DNA of 64,000 bases, taken from NCBI GenBank assembly GCA_964421355.1, contig CAYQWX010000003.1:9877-73876 (forward strand), read 5' to 3'. This stretch comes from JALTDM01 sp964421355 (lineage in GTDB: Bacteria > Bacteroidota > Bacteroidia > Bacteroidales > JALTDM01). This document shows, in pieces, positions 1 to 9,767 of the stretch. Both the position numbers and the translations under genes were made by a program. Under the pieces are notes generated by a model, which saw only the letters and a program-made list of their open reading frames with translations, did not search any database and was not told the origin of the DNA. Each line of letters begins with the position of its first letter. The stretch's first letter is position 1.

Positions 1-866
1 AATATATGTTCTACCCTTATTCTATTACCATCTTTATCTTCAAGTTTTATAATATGAAAACCATATTTTGTTTCTACTATACGGGAGATGTCTCCTTTGT
101 TTTTTAATGCAAATGCTACTTGTGCAAACTCCGGAACAAGGTCGTTTTTCCCGACCCAACCTAAATCTCCACCATTTTTAGCAGATGCCAAATCATCGGA
201 ATACAGCCTTGCCATCGCTTCAAAACTTCCACCATTTAGTATTTTTTGCCTTATATCTTCAAGTTTTTTCCTTATACGCCACTTTTCCCTCTCGTCAATT
301 TCAGGTTTTTTTACTATTTGAGCATATTCATATTGAGTATCGAACAAAGGCAGACTATCCTTTGGTAAATCTTTATAACATTTCTTTACTTCTTCGGGAG
401 TAATTGTTACATCTTTAGTTATTTCATTTTGTTCTTTTTCTATGAGCATCTGATCTCTCAACAAATTTTTCATATCTGCTTTTATCTCCAATATGGTCTT
501 TCCGAAATAGTCTTCTAATTTTTGTTGAGAGCCTATTTGTTGTATAAAATAATCTATACGACGGTTAAGATTTGTTTCCACCTCACTTTCAGACACATCA
601 AGACTATCAACCTTTGCCCTATTAAGTAATAATTTTTGAAACAAAAAATCTTCCAATATGGTACATTTAGCTTTATGAGTATCTTTTATATCTTTTTGTC
701 CCGAAAGTTTAAGTTGATAATATTGATTTTCTATGTCCGATTTCAAAACAATTTCATCTCCAACTACGGCTACTACACCATCAATTACATTATCCTGTGC
801 AAGTAAAGATAATGAACCCGAACTAAGTAAAATAAGTAATAGTATTTTATTTATTGTCTTCAACAT
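1..866 (-). CDS. SurA-like periplasmic peptidylprolyl isomerase (3' end beyond the window)
   Basis: Translating the minus strand from the ATG at 866 gives an open frame to base 1, so the C-terminus is missing. It begins with a signal peptide ending near LLAQ (residues 21-24). A SurA N-terminal-like helical region follows (VVAVVGDEIVLKSDIE near 29-44), then one parvulin domain from about residue 180 with the GGDLGWVG motif and a YGFHIIKLED end. Parvulins catalyse prolyl cis-trans isomerisation, and SurA-type members escort outer-membrane proteins through the periplasm. The start overlaps the end of the upstream lipoprotein gene by 20 bases, so the two are probably co-translated. The family call is firm. 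A role as the main SurA chaperone is inferred from domain order and position in a three-gene folding-factor cluster. Confidence 0.88.
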   Translation of the reverse strand, partial: MLKTINKILLLILLSSGSLSLLAQDNVIDGVVAVVGDEIVLKSDIENQYYQLKLSGQKDIKDTHKAKCTILEDFLFQKLLLNRAKVDSLDVSESEVETNLNRRIDYFIQQIGSQQKLEDYFGKTILEIKADMKNLLRDQMLIEKEQNEITKDVTITPEEVKKCYKDLPKDSLPLFDTQYEYAQIVKKPEIDEREKWRIRKKLEDIRQKILNGGSFEAMARLYSDDLASAKNGGDLGWVGKNDLVPEFAQVAFALKNKGDISRIVETKYGFHIIKLEDKDGNRIRVEHI

Positions 867-1713
867 ACATTCTATTTATATAATTGTTTTTATCATTAAT
901 TACATCTTCAAAAGCATTGTTACTAAGCTGATAGAATAGCTTTTCTTTTCTTTTATGAATAATTATCTTTTTCAAATCTTTTTTTATTACACTAAAAGGA
1001 ATGGTATCACCCGGTAATAAACAATCCGAAATATATAGAATTCCATCTTTAAGTGAATCATAAGGTAATGTATGAATATATAAATGTCTTTTTTTCAAAT
1101 CCTTAGTTCCAATATTATAAATATTGGATACTTTTTCAAAATCAATCCAATTATCTCCAAAATCGGTAAAATAAAATTTGTTTTCTTTACATAATTTTGT
1201 TATTTCATCATAGTTTTTTTCTGCATTTCTCATTAAATCTCTTAATTTATAATAAGTATAAGCCCTTTTTGGAACTTTTATTTCTATGCCTTTGACAATA
1301 GGTGTTTTCAACAAATAGTCAAAATCGCAAGTGTTATAAAAAGAAGCCAACTCAGTATCAGACACTACTGTATCAAGTTTTTGCTTAATATATAATTGCT
1401 TATACTTATTAACATACAAATCAGTTTTATAGTCTTCCACTAATTTTTCTATAGCCGCTTTATCCAAATCATTTAGATATTTTTCTGCTTCTTGTCTTAA
1501 TTTCTGATTGATTACCCAATTCTTGATATATGATTTTATAAAATATATGCTATCTTTCCCATTTATACCATTTTCTAACAAAATTTCTTTCAATTCACGT
1601 TTTGTCAATACATTATCCCCAACTTTAGCTAATATATCCTTTTTTTGCACATTGTTGGAATTACACCCCAATAACCCCATTAAAAACAATAAAACAATAA
1701 ATAAGTTTTTCAT
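847..1713 (-). CDS. Lipoprotein of the PPIase cluster (SurA N-domain-like, no visible parvulin domain)
   Basis: 288 residues with a lipoprotein signal and lipobox LLGC (Cys17). The opening of the mature part (AKVGDNVLTKRELKEIL, ~28-44) resembles the start of SurA/PpiD chaperone domains. A lysine- and tyrosine-rich region follows in which I cannot find the GGDLGW or YHII parvulin signatures. It lies between two parvulin genes: its start overlaps the end of the upstream double-parvulin gene by one base, and its end overlaps the next gene by 20 bases. By context it is a periplasmic, membrane-anchored folding factor. That role is inference, since the catalytic fold itself is not seen. Confidence 0.75.
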   Translation of the reverse strand: MKNLFIVLLFLMGLLGCNSNNVQKKDILAKVGDNVLTKRELKEILLENGINGKDSIYFIKSYIKNWVINQKLRQEAEKYLNDLDKAAIEKLVEDYKTDLYVNKYKQLYIKQKLDTVVSDTELASFYNTCDFDYLLKTPIVKGIEIKVPKRAYTYYKLRDLMRNAEKNYDEITKLCKENKFYFTDFGDNWIDFEKVSNIYNIGTKDLKKRHLYIHTLPYDSLKDGILYISDCLLPGDTIPFSVIKKDLKKIIIHKRKEKLFYQLSNNAFEDVINDKNNYINRMYVEDNK

Positions 1714-3707
1714 TACTTAATTTCCTTTTTTATTTCATTTAACACATCTTGCTTAACTTCCAATTTATGTTTCTTACTCAACTTCTTCAACCATTGCTGT
1801 TCTAAATATGTTTGATAATCTGACACTACTATACCTTTTATTTCTTTCAATGGTTTAGGAGATGGTGCTACTTCTTTTGCAATATACACTATAACAGAAT
1901 CACCTTTTAGTATCCAGTAAGGGTATTTCCCTTTGGCTTGAGATACTGCATCATCTACTTCTTTGTTTTTATTTTTTTCATACAGTCCTGACCATTCTAT
2001 TTTTACATTATCCCCTCCAATTTTATCAACTATTTCATCAGGGGTATAATCAAGTTTCTGTTGTTTCTTCAATATTTTTATTAATTTCTTTAATGATTTT
2101 TTATTAGTTGCTGTAAATTTAGTTGCATCATATCTAATAGGATACAAATATTTTTGTTTATTAGACTCATAATATTTTTTCAATCCCACCGTATCTTTTA
2201 CTGCCTTTTTCCATACCATATCATCCATTATATCAAACAGCAATATTCCATCATAATATTCATCTAAAATATACTTATATTCAGGATACTTGTATGGCAA
2301 TTTGGTTATTTCATAATTACGGATAAAATCGTCAACAAAGTTGTTAAAATCTCTATTTATTAAATATTTAACAGGCATTAATTTTATTTTACTATTGGGT
2401 TTTGGTTTCCTTTTAGAATATTTTTTCAATAAATAGTCTGCAAATTCTTGCTGACTATAAGATTTGCCATCAAGAGTAAACAAGGTTTTATTTAGTTTTT
2501 TCAATTTATCTTTATTAATTTTACCAAATACAATGGAATCGGTTATATTTCTATAAAAATCTGCTAAAGCTTTTTTGTTATAAGAAAAGTTATATTCTTT
2601 TTTTAATTTATTTATAAATGATTTTTTTACAAGATTATATCTATCATTTCTTTTAAGTTGTACCAAAAGTTCGGGTTTCATTTCTTCATAAGACTTGATA
2701 GGCTTTATATTCATAAGTTTCAATATATGGTAGCCCACAGGAGTACGAACAGGTTTTGATATATCTCCTATATTCTTAAGGGAAAAAGCAGCATTTTCAA
2801 AAGGTTCAACCATATCTCCTGTGCCAAACCAATCTAACAAGCCTCCACGATAAGCACTACCTCTATCATCAGAAAGTTTTTTTGCTAATTCTGCAAAATC
2901 AGCACCATGTTGTAAAAGATTATATATGGAATCTATTTTAGCTTTTGCCGCCTTTTTCTCTTTATCTGTACTATATAAATTAAGAGCTACAAGTATATGC
3001 GCTACCTGCACCTTACCTTTATTAGGTCTTTCTCCTGTTTTCTTTATTATGTGATATGCAACTCTTGTCCTAAAAGGGTGGGATATTTTCCCCTGCGGAG
3101 TATTATATGCCACAGTTTCAAATTCATAAGGATACCTAAACACATTAAACCACCCCATATCTCCTCCTTTGTTTGCAGAATATTTATGTTCGGAAAACTT
3201 TTTGGCAACTTCTGCAAAATCTTTTCCGTTTTTTAATTCTTTATAAGCTTTCATTATTTTTCTATATGCTTTTAATGTATCGGAAGGAGTTGGATTTTTG
3301 GGCAACATAACCATTATCTGACTTACCCTCACATCTTTTTTCATTCTTTCGTAAGCTTCTTTCAACAAAGCTTCAAGTTTAGCAGAATCTATAAGATAAG
3401 GAGCAACTAATTGCTTCTTATAAACGGAAAATTCTCTCTTAAAAGATTTCGTAGTATCGTAACCAAGAGATTTTGCTTCTTCAACTTTTAAGCAGAAATT
3501 CTCATATAACTTAAGATAATCATCTATACTATTATCTTGCCCCAAAGAATTATTTTTCTTATAAAGACGTATAAAAGCATTTTTTGTAATAGTATCTTTA
3601 CCATCAATAATGATAAAAGGCTTGTCTCCAATTTTCTTTGCAGTTTGAGCAAAACTTGTGATAGTCAATAATAACATTATACCCCAAAATACTTTATATC
3701 TTTTCAT
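1713..3707 (-). CDS. Periplasmic peptidylprolyl isomerase with two parvulin domains
   Basis: 664 residues. The signal peptide ends near TSFAQ (~17-21). Two parvulin (rotamase) domains lie at about 124-222 (RVSQIMVMLP, GGDMGWF, YHIIKK) and 232-335 (VQVAHILVAL, GGLLDWFGTG, YHILKL). A long lysine-rich C-terminal half has no recognised domain. The protein should isomerise prolyl bonds in, or simply hold, unfolded envelope proteins in the periplasm. It is first in a three-gene minus-strand unit with a lipoprotein and a SurA-like protein, all overlapping. A TAnnTTTG promoter element lies about 44 bases upstream. The start is supported by the signal peptide and the lack of an alternative Met before it. 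Confidence 0.88.
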   Translation of the reverse strand: MKRYKVFWGIMLLLTITSFAQTAKKIGDKPFIIIDGKDTITKNAFIRLYKKNNSLGQDNSIDDYLKLYENFCLKVEEAKSLGYDTTKSFKREFSVYKKQLVAPYLIDSAKLEALLKEAYERMKKDVRVSQIMVMLPKNPTPSDTLKAYRKIMKAYKELKNGKDFAEVAKKFSEHKYSANKGGDMGWFNVFRYPYEFETVAYNTPQGKISHPFRTRVAYHIIKKTGERPNKGKVQVAHILVALNLYSTDKEKKAAKAKIDSIYNLLQHGADFAELAKKLSDDRGSAYRGGLLDWFGTGDMVEPFENAAFSLKNIGDISKPVRTPVGYHILKLMNIKPIKSYEEMKPELLVQLKRNDRYNLVKKSFINKLKKEYNFSYNKKALADFYRNITDSIVFGKINKDKLKKLNKTLFTLDGKSYSQQEFADYLLKKYSKRKPKPNSKIKLMPVKYLINRDFNNFVDDFIRNYEITKLPYKYPEYKYILDEYYDGILLFDIMDDMVWKKAVKDTVGLKKYYESNKQKYLYPIRYDATKFTATNKKSLKKLIKILKKQQKLDYTPDEIVDKIGGDNVKIEWSGLYEKNKNKEVDDAVSQAKGKYPYWILKGDSVIVYIAKEVAPSPKPLKEIKGIVVSDYQTYLEQQWLKKLSKKHKLEVKQDVLNEIKKEIK

Positions 3708-3750
3708 AACTTTATAATATTTTTAAAATTCATTGCTATTTATTGCCTTG

Positions 3751-3758
3751 CAAATTTA
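3751..3758 (-). promoter_or_regulatory. Putative -7 promoter element of the PPIase operon
   Basis: Reads TAAATTTG on the minus strand, matching the Bacteroidota sigma-70 -7 consensus TAnnTTTG, 43 bases before the ATG of the double-parvulin gene. No convincing -33 TTTG is visible at the usual spacing. Confidence 0.5.
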
Positions 3759-3760
3759 CA

Positions 3761-3792
3761 CTCATATTTTGTTTTTGAAGTAAAAATATGAG
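3761..3792. other. Perfect 10-bp inverted repeat upstream of the PPIase operon
   Basis: CTCATATTTT (3761-3770) is repeated inverted at 3783-3792 around a 12-base spacer, directly behind the -7 element at 3751. It could be the weak AT-rich hairpin that ends mnmA transcription (minus strand) or an operator. There is no strong T-tract beyond it. Function unknown. Confidence 0.4.
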
Positions 3793-3862
3793 ATTTTACC
3801 ATAAAACTTTTTTATACCTAAAATATTGTTTATACAATAAAAATGTTTTTCCAAAAATTTAT

Positions 3863-4927
3863 TTATTCTATTATTCCTCCACCAACAACATCATCATGCT
3901 CATAAAATACAGCACTTTGTCCTGGAGTAATAGCTCTAACAGGAACATCAAATATTACTTTAATCTTATCTTCACCAAGCATAAAAAGTTTGGAAGTATA
4001 ACCTTTACTCCGATAACGTATTTTTGTAAACACCTCCATTCCATCACTTATCATTTCATACTTTTGAAAATTTATTTTTCCCACAATCATCTCCTTGGAA
4101 TAAAGGTCTTTTTCCTCTCCTAAATAAACTATATTTTGCTTAGCATCTATACTAACTACATACACAGGCTTACCTAAAGCAATATTTAATCCTCGGCGCT
4201 GGCCTATTGTAAAGTTGAAAAATCCATTATGTTCTCCCACTTTTTCTCCTGTTTGCACCCAAATAAAATCGCCTTTACCAATATTATCATAAATATTCGG
4301 AATTTTTTTTAACAAAAATTCACGATAGTCTTTCCCCGCTAAAAAACATATTTCTTGACTTTCTTTTTGCTTAGATAGCGACACAAAACCCTCTTTTTCA
4401 GCTTTTTTCTTAATTTCTGTTTTAGTAATGCTTCCAAGTGGAAACAAGGTTTTTGATAGTTGCTTTTGAGACAATCGCCATAAAAAATATGATTGATCCT
4501 TAAACTTATCTTTAGCTTGCTTTACAAAAAAACGTCCCTTTTCATTTCCTATTATAGCATAATGTCCGGTAGCATAATAGTCAAAGTTTTCATCAAAAGC
4601 TTTCCAAAGCATTCCCCATTTTATCTTTGGATTACACATCACACAAGGATTAGGAGTATAACCTGTAATATATTCTTCTACAAAATAATTTACAACTTCT
4701 CTCTCAAAATCCTTTCTTACATCTACTATTTTTAATGGTATATTATATTTTTCTGCTAAAAATTTAGTTTTTTCTATTTCTCTATCATTTATTAAACCTC
4801 CGTCTTCAATAAAATTCCACAACTTCATTGTTATTCCCGCAACTTCATATCCTTCATTTATAAGCATAACTGCTGCCATAGAGCTATCAATCCCACCACT
4901 CATTGCTAAAAGAACTTTCTTTTTCAT
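3863..4927 (-). CDS. mnmA: tRNA-specific 2-thiouridylase MnmA
   Basis: 354 residues, the normal length. The enzyme adenylates and then thiolates U34 of tRNA for Lys, Glu and Gln using sulfur relayed from a cysteine desulfurase. Visible features are the PP-loop SGGIDSS (residues 10-16), the nucleophile motif NPCVMC (Cys95/Cys98), the second catalytic cysteine in SQEICFLAG (Cys194) and the family block TIGQRRGL. It overlaps the upstream LOG-family gene by four bases (ATGA) and is last in the cmk-LOG-mnmA unit. No odd residues were seen. Confidence 0.97.
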   Translation of the reverse strand: MKKKVLLAMSGGIDSSMAAVMLINEGYEVAGITMKLWNFIEDGGLINDREIEKTKFLAEKYNIPLKIVDVRKDFEREVVNYFVEEYITGYTPNPCVMCNPKIKWGMLWKAFDENFDYYATGHYAIIGNEKGRFFVKQAKDKFKDQSYFLWRLSQKQLSKTLFPLGSITKTEIKKKAEKEGFVSLSKQKESQEICFLAGKDYREFLLKKIPNIYDNIGKGDFIWVQTGEKVGEHNGFFNFTIGQRRGLNIALGKPVYVVSIDAKQNIVYLGEEKDLYSKEMIVGKINFQKYEMISDGMEVFTKIRYRSKGYTSKLFMLGEDKIKVIFDVPVRAITPGQSAVFYEHDDVVGGGIIE

Positions 4928-5463
4928 AAAAATACTTTTTTTAATTCTTCAACATTCCTTGCCACTTCATAAAACTTCTCATCACTTGTAGCAAATCTTT
5001 CTTTATATATAAATTCAAATTGTTTCAATAAATCATCATAAAAATTCACTTCATCAAAAATTACCACTTTTTTGTCTATTTGACCTATTTGATTTAAAGT
5101 TATCACTTCCAATAATTCATCCAAAGTACCAAAACCTCCCGGTAACACTACAAAAGCATCACCCAGGGATATAAGCTTTTCTTTGCGTTCATGCATAGTA
5201 GCCGTAATGATAATTGAACTGCTGCACTCCGAAGCCAAACCTCTATTTACAAAAAACTGTGGAATAATTCCCGTAACAGGCAACCCTGCAGCAAATATCC
5301 TTTCTGCAACAACCTTCATAAGTCCAACATTTGCACCACCAAAGACTAATCCCATATTTTTTTCTATCATAAATTCAGCCAAATCCAATGCATTATTCAC
5401 ATATTTTTCGTCAAGTTCAGTACTTGAAGCACAAAATACCGCAATGTTTTTAATTTGTTTCAT
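4924..5463 (-). CDS. LOG family protein (TIGR00730), nucleotide 5'-monophosphate phosphoribohydrolase
   Basis: 179 residues carrying the family signatures: GGANVGLM (42-49), MHERK (90-94) and PGGFGTLDE (108-116), the last holding the nucleotide-binding and catalytic residues. Characterised LOG proteins release free base from (cytokinin) nucleoside 5'-monophosphates. In bacteria that make no cytokinin they probably recycle AMP or other nucleotides, so the substrate here is inferred. It overlaps cmk by 14 bases and mnmA by 4, consistent with one transcript. Confidence 0.92.
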   Translation of the reverse strand: MKQIKNIAVFCASSTELDEKYVNNALDLAEFMIEKNMGLVFGGANVGLMKVVAERIFAAGLPVTGIIPQFFVNRGLASECSSSIIITATMHERKEKLISLGDAFVVLPGGFGTLDELLEVITLNQIGQIDKKVVIFDEVNFYDDLLKQFEFIYKERFATSDEKFYEVARNVEELKKVFL

Positions 5464-6175
5464 CTACTCCTATTTTCTTAATTATATGTTCTATTGCTAT
5501 CCGTAACTGTTCTTCTCTCGTTAAACTGGAATTATCAATTACTATTGCATCATTCGTCTTAATAAGGGGAGATATTGATCTTGTTGTATCCTGCAAATCT
5601 CTATTTTTAAGATTTTTTAGCACCTCTTCATAAGAAACTTTTTCTCCTTTATCCAACAGTTCCAGATAACGCCTTTTTGCCCTTATTTCAGGAGATGCTG
5701 TTACAAAAAATTTCACTTCTGCATCAGGAAAAACCACACTACCAATATCTCTTCCATCCATAACTATCCCTTTTTGCTTTCCTATCTGCCTTTGCATGTT
5801 TACCAAAAATTCTCTTATAAAAGGCACCTTGCTTACCAATGAGGTTAATCTTGAAATAGTAAGAGTTCGTATTTCATTTTCAACATCATTACCATTAAGG
5901 AAAATATGATTTTTTCCATTTATATTTTTAAAATCAAGATGAATATGAGATAAAATATTTTTTAATCCTTCTGCTTCTACTTTTTTACCATTTTTATCAA
6001 TAAAGTTATTTTTCAAAGCAAACCAAGTAATAGCACGATACATTGCACCAGTATCTATATACTTATATTTCAGCATATTAGCCAAATCCTTTGCTAATGT
6101 ACTTTTACCTGAGGAGGAATAACCGTCAACTGCTATTATTATATCTTTTTTCAATTTTATTTTTTTATTATCCAT
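5450..6175 (-). CDS. cmk: Cytidylate kinase
   Basis: 241 residues. It phosphorylates CMP/dCMP with ATP in the cytoplasm. Evidence: P-loop GYSSSGKS (18-25), the YIDTGAMYRA block after it, MDGRDIGSVVFPDA in the middle and the arginine-rich lid RAKRRYLEL. Length is typical. It is first in a minus-strand unit with a LOG protein and mnmA. A TAATTTTG -7 element lies 18 bases upstream of the ATG, so the leader is very short. Adjacent to the divergent T9SS cargo gene. Confidence 0.96.
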   Translation of the reverse strand: MDNKKIKLKKDIIIAVDGYSSSGKSTLAKDLANMLKYKYIDTGAMYRAITWFALKNNFIDKNGKKVEAEGLKNILSHIHLDFKNINGKNHIFLNGNDVENEIRTLTISRLTSLVSKVPFIREFLVNMQRQIGKQKGIVMDGRDIGSVVFPDAEVKFFVTASPEIRAKRRYLELLDKGEKVSYEEVLKNLKNRDLQDTTRSISPLIKTNDAIVIDNSSLTREEQLRIAIEHIIKKIGVDETN

Positions 6176-6193
6176 ACTTTAAAAATTAAAACA

Positions 6194-6201
6194 CAAAATT
6201 A
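6194..6201 (-). promoter_or_regulatory. Putative -7 promoter element of cmk
   Basis: TAATTTTG on the minus strand, matching TAnnTTTG, 18 bases before the cmk ATG. No clear -33 partner. Confidence 0.5.
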
Positions 6202-6274
6202 ACTCTTTTACATAAAAAACTTATTAAATAAATATTTTCAATCAAATTTCCTGCATAACAAACAACTTTATACT

Positions 6275-6282
6275 TATATTTG
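6275..6282 (+). promoter_or_regulatory. Putative -7 promoter element of the BNR/PKD secreted protein
   Basis: TATATTTG, matching TAnnTTTG, 30 bases before the ATG at 6313, in the intergenic region divergent from cmk. Confidence 0.5.
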
Positions 6283-6312
6283 TAGTCTTATAAGTCAAGT
6301 AATTAAATAATT

Positions 6313-9300
6313 ATGAAAAAGATAAAAATTCTAGCGTTATTAGTTGTTTTTTCAACTATAAATATGATTTCTTATTCACAACCGTGGATGAACTTGTTAC
6401 CAAAAGAAAGACAAAAAAATCCTTCTTTTTATGATGTAAAAAAAGCATTTGACCAATATTGGAGTAAATATAAAATAACTAATGGCTTTTATTTAAACGA
6501 ACACGGAAAGAAACAAAAAGCTTACGGATGGAAACAATTTAAGCGTTGGGAATGGTTTATGGAACCAAGGATAAATAAGAAGGGATACCTACCTGTCGAT
6601 ATTTATGCAAAAGAATTATTAAAACGAATAAATGAAAAATCAACAAATGGTAATTGGCAAAATTTAGGACCTATTGCAACACCAACAGCAATAGGAACTA
6701 ATAATATAGTAGGAATAGGTAGAATAAATACTATTGCTTTTGACCCCAGTAATTCTAACATCATATATATCGGTGCTCCTGACGGTGGGGTTTGGAAAAC
6801 TACAGACGGAGGTAATACTTGGACACCCCTAACGGAAAACTTGGCTGCATTGGGAATAAGCGACATTGCCATAAATCCTAATAATTCACAAGAAATTTTC
6901 ATAGCAACAGGTGATAGAGATGCCAGATCTTGTTATAGCATAGGAATATTAAAATCAACAGACGGAGGCAATACTTGGCAACAATTAAACTTAACATCAC
7001 AACTATCTGACCATTTTAAGACTAATAGAATACTTATAAACCCTAACAATACTAATATTATACTTGTTGCTACTTCAGAAGGCATATACAGAAGCACAGA
7101 TGGAGGCAATACTTGGCAACAAGCATTATCAAACTTATTTTTTATGGATATGGATTTTGCTCCTGATGATCCCAATACAGTATATGCCACAAGCATTGGC
7201 TTAAATGGAAGCACATCAGGAATTTACAAATCTACAAACGGAGGAGTTTCTTTTTATGAGATTTCGCCTACCTCATTAAACACAGACGAAGTAGTAAGAA
7301 TAAAGTTGGGAGTTTCTCCTGCCAATCCCAATATAATATACGCTTTATGTGCTAATTCTTCGGATTATGGATTCCATTCCTTATGGAAAAGTACAAATAA
7401 AGGACAAACATGGGCTAACTTACAAAACAATTATTCTACTAACTATTTAGACTGGGGCGATGGGACAGGCACTGGCGGGCAAGGTTGGTATGACTTATCA
7501 CTAGCAGTTGATCCCACAGATGCAGATCACTTATTTATAGGAGGAATAAATATATGGGAAAGCACAGATGGTGGCAATGACTTCTATCAAAAAACTATCT
7601 GGTACTATGGTGGTGATTATGATTATGTACATGCAGATCAACATTGGTTTACATTTCAACCTAATACAAATATATTCTACACAGCCTGTGACGGTGGTAT
7701 ATTTAAACTCCAAAACGGACAATGGACAAGTATTAGTAATGGCATAATAATATCACAGATATATAGACTTTCTACATCCCAAACAACTAATGAACTAGTT
7801 TTAATGGGATTACAAGACAATGGTTCTGTTTTAAAAAACAATTCTAACTTTTGGGAAGTTCTTGGTGGCGATGGCATGGAAGCACTTATAGACCCAAGCA
7901 ACAATGATGTAATGTATGCAGAATATTATTACGGAAACCTATACAAATCTACCGACGGTGGTAATAATTTCAATAGCATTGCTCCAAGCAATAGCGGCAA
8001 TTGGGTAACTCCTTATATATGTGACCCTACAAATACTAATATTATATACGCAGGATATGATGATCTATATAAATCTACTGACGGGGGAAATAACTGGACA
8101 AATACAACCAATGGGATAACAAGTGGTGAAAAAATAGACGATATAGCAATTGCTCCTTCCAACACTAATGTAATATACTTTTCAGTAAATGGTAATTTAT
8201 ACAAAACAACTAATGCAGGCTCATCTTGGACAGATATTAACACAAACTTTTCAGAAGATATAACAGATATAGCAGTAGCATATAATAATCCTGAAAAAGT
8301 GTTTGTTACTTTATCAGGATTTTCAGATGATTATAAAGTTTTTTATAGTACTGATGGCGGAAATTCTTGGACAAATATATCCAACGGATTACCAAATGTT
8401 CCTACCAATACTATTGTTTATGAAAAATACACAAATGATAGGATCTACATAGGAACAGACTTAGGTGTATTTGTCAAAGACGGTCTAAATTCCAATTGGG
8501 CAACTTTTAACAATGGATTACCAAACGTGGTAATAGATGAATTAGAAATAAATTACGCTCAAAATAAAATTTATGCCGCAACTTTTGGTAGGGGACTTTG
8601 GCAATCAGATTTATATTCAAATAATAATGCGTCTTTACAAGCAAATTTTTCATATTACATAGAAAATAATTGTGAAGGCAAAGTTCTATTTTATGATGCA
8701 TCAGCAGGAAATGTAACCTCGTGGCATTGGGACTTTGGAGACAATACAACATCTACTCAAGAAAATCCAACACATTACTACAATGCAATCGGGACATATA
8801 CTGTAACATTAATAGTAAGTGACGGAAACTCTTCCGACACATCCAGCAACACTCTAACAATAACATCATCTCCTGTTACAGCAGACTTCAGTGCAGAAAA
8901 TACAACAGCCTGCTCCACTCCTTATCAAGTATCATTTACTAATCTTTCTAATAACGCATCTTCTTTTAATTGGGACTTCGGGGACAATACAACATCTACT
9001 CAAGAAAACCCAACTCACACCTACACAAACGAAGGAACATATACCGTAACTCTTTCCGTATCTTCAGCACTCTGCGGCACTAATAGTATCACTAAACAAA
9101 ATTATATAACAATAAATGATTCTGCAATGGTAACCAGAATATTCCCAACCTCAGGAACAGAAGAATATAACTGCTGCCATGGAATGTTATATGATGATGG
9201 ATACGAAAATGGATATTCCAATAATGTAAATTCTTCGGTAATAATAAATATTCCTAATGCAAATGCAATAACATTACATTTTTATTATATAGACTTGGAA

Positions 9301-9753
9301 CTTGACTACGATTCATTATATATCTATCAGGGAAGTGGAAATAATATGACTTTACTTGGTGCTTATACAGGAACAACTCTTCCAAACGGAACAGGTATAA
9401 TCAATGTCCCTTCAAATACTATTACAATACACTTTAAAAGTGACCAGTATGTTACTGCTGACGGCTTCAAAATGGAATGGCTTTGCAACATTCCAACAAA
9501 CAATGAAAATGATATAAAAACATCAAACTATCCTTCAATTTATCCAAATCCTGCCAATGGAACATTTAATATTTATTACAATACTAATCAACCATATTCA
9601 ATATCTATATTCTCAATAGATGGTAAGCTGATAAAGAAAATACAGGATATATCTACTAACATTACACAAATAAAAAATTTAGAAAAAGGAGTTTATCTAA
9701 TAAATATTGAAAGTAAAAGTAAAAGTTTTCAAACAAAAATTGTAATTTTGTAG
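6313..9753 (+). CDS. Secreted BNR/sortilin-like protein with PKD, CUB and T9SS type A sorting domains
   Basis: 1146 residues. The signal peptide ends near MISYSQ (~18-23). A large beta-propeller region (~115-770) carries many Asp-box repeats of the form STDGGNTW, as in VPS10/sortilin and BNR proteins. Two near-identical PKD domains follow (~782-852 and ~856-932, each with WDFGDNTTSTQENPTH), then a CUB-like domain (~952-1059). A C-terminal T9SS type A sorting module starts at SIYPNPANG (~1076) and ends GVYLINIESKSKSFQTKIVIL. It should cross the outer membrane by the type IX system encoded at the far end of this window and have its tail cleaved. The propeller's substrate cannot be read from sequence. 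No hydrolase active site was recognised, so adhesion or glycan binding is as likely as catalysis. Confidence 0.9.
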   Translation: MKKIKILALLVVFSTINMISYSQPWMNLLPKERQKNPSFYDVKKAFDQYWSKYKITNGFYLNEHGKKQKAYGWKQFKRWEWFMEPRINKKGYLPVDIYAKELLKRINEKSTNGNWQNLGPIATPTAIGTNNIVGIGRINTIAFDPSNSNIIYIGAPDGGVWKTTDGGNTWTPLTENLAALGISDIAINPNNSQEIFIATGDRDARSCYSIGILKSTDGGNTWQQLNLTSQLSDHFKTNRILINPNNTNIILVATSEGIYRSTDGGNTWQQALSNLFFMDMDFAPDDPNTVYATSIGLNGSTSGIYKSTNGGVSFYEISPTSLNTDEVVRIKLGVSPANPNIIYALCANSSDYGFHSLWKSTNKGQTWANLQNNYSTNYLDWGDGTGTGGQGWYDLSLAVDPTDADHLFIGGINIWESTDGGNDFYQKTIWYYGGDYDYVHADQHWFTFQPNTNIFYTACDGGIFKLQNGQWTSISNGIIISQIYRLSTSQTTNELVLMGLQDNGSVLKNNSNFWEVLGGDGMEALIDPSNNDVMYAEYYYGNLYKSTDGGNNFNSIAPSNSGNWVTPYICDPTNTNIIYAGYDDLYKSTDGGNNWTNTTNGITSGEKIDDIAIAPSNTNVIYFSVNGNLYKTTNAGSSWTDINTNFSEDITDIAVAYNNPEKVFVTLSGFSDDYKVFYSTDGGNSWTNISNGLPNVPTNTIVYEKYTNDRIYIGTDLGVFVKDGLNSNWATFNNGLPNVVIDELEINYAQNKIYAATFGRGLWQSDLYSNNNASLQANFSYYIENNCEGKVLFYDASAGNVTSWHWDFGDNTTSTQENPTHYYNAIGTYTVTLIVSDGNSSDTSSNTLTITSSPVTADFSAENTTACSTPYQVSFTNLSNNASSFNWDFGDNTTSTQENPTHTYTNEGTYTVTLSVSSALCGTNSITKQNYITINDSAMVTRIFPTSGTEEYNCCHGMLYDDGYENGYSNNVNSSVIINIPNANAITLHFYYIDLELDYDSLYIYQGSGNNMTLLGAYTGTTLPNGTGIINVPSNTITIHFKSDQYVTADGFKMEWLCNIPTNNENDIKTSNYPSIYPNPANGTFNIYYNTNQPYSISIFSIDGKLIKKIQDISTNITQIKNLEKGVYLINIESKSKSFQTKIVIL

Positions 9754-9767
9754 CCAAATGGCTATAA

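Noticed and set aside
6603..8752. Several minus-strand frames within the BNR/PKD gene
   Set aside because: Short antisense frames over repeated Asp-box codons, with no homology pattern and opposite to a clear gene.
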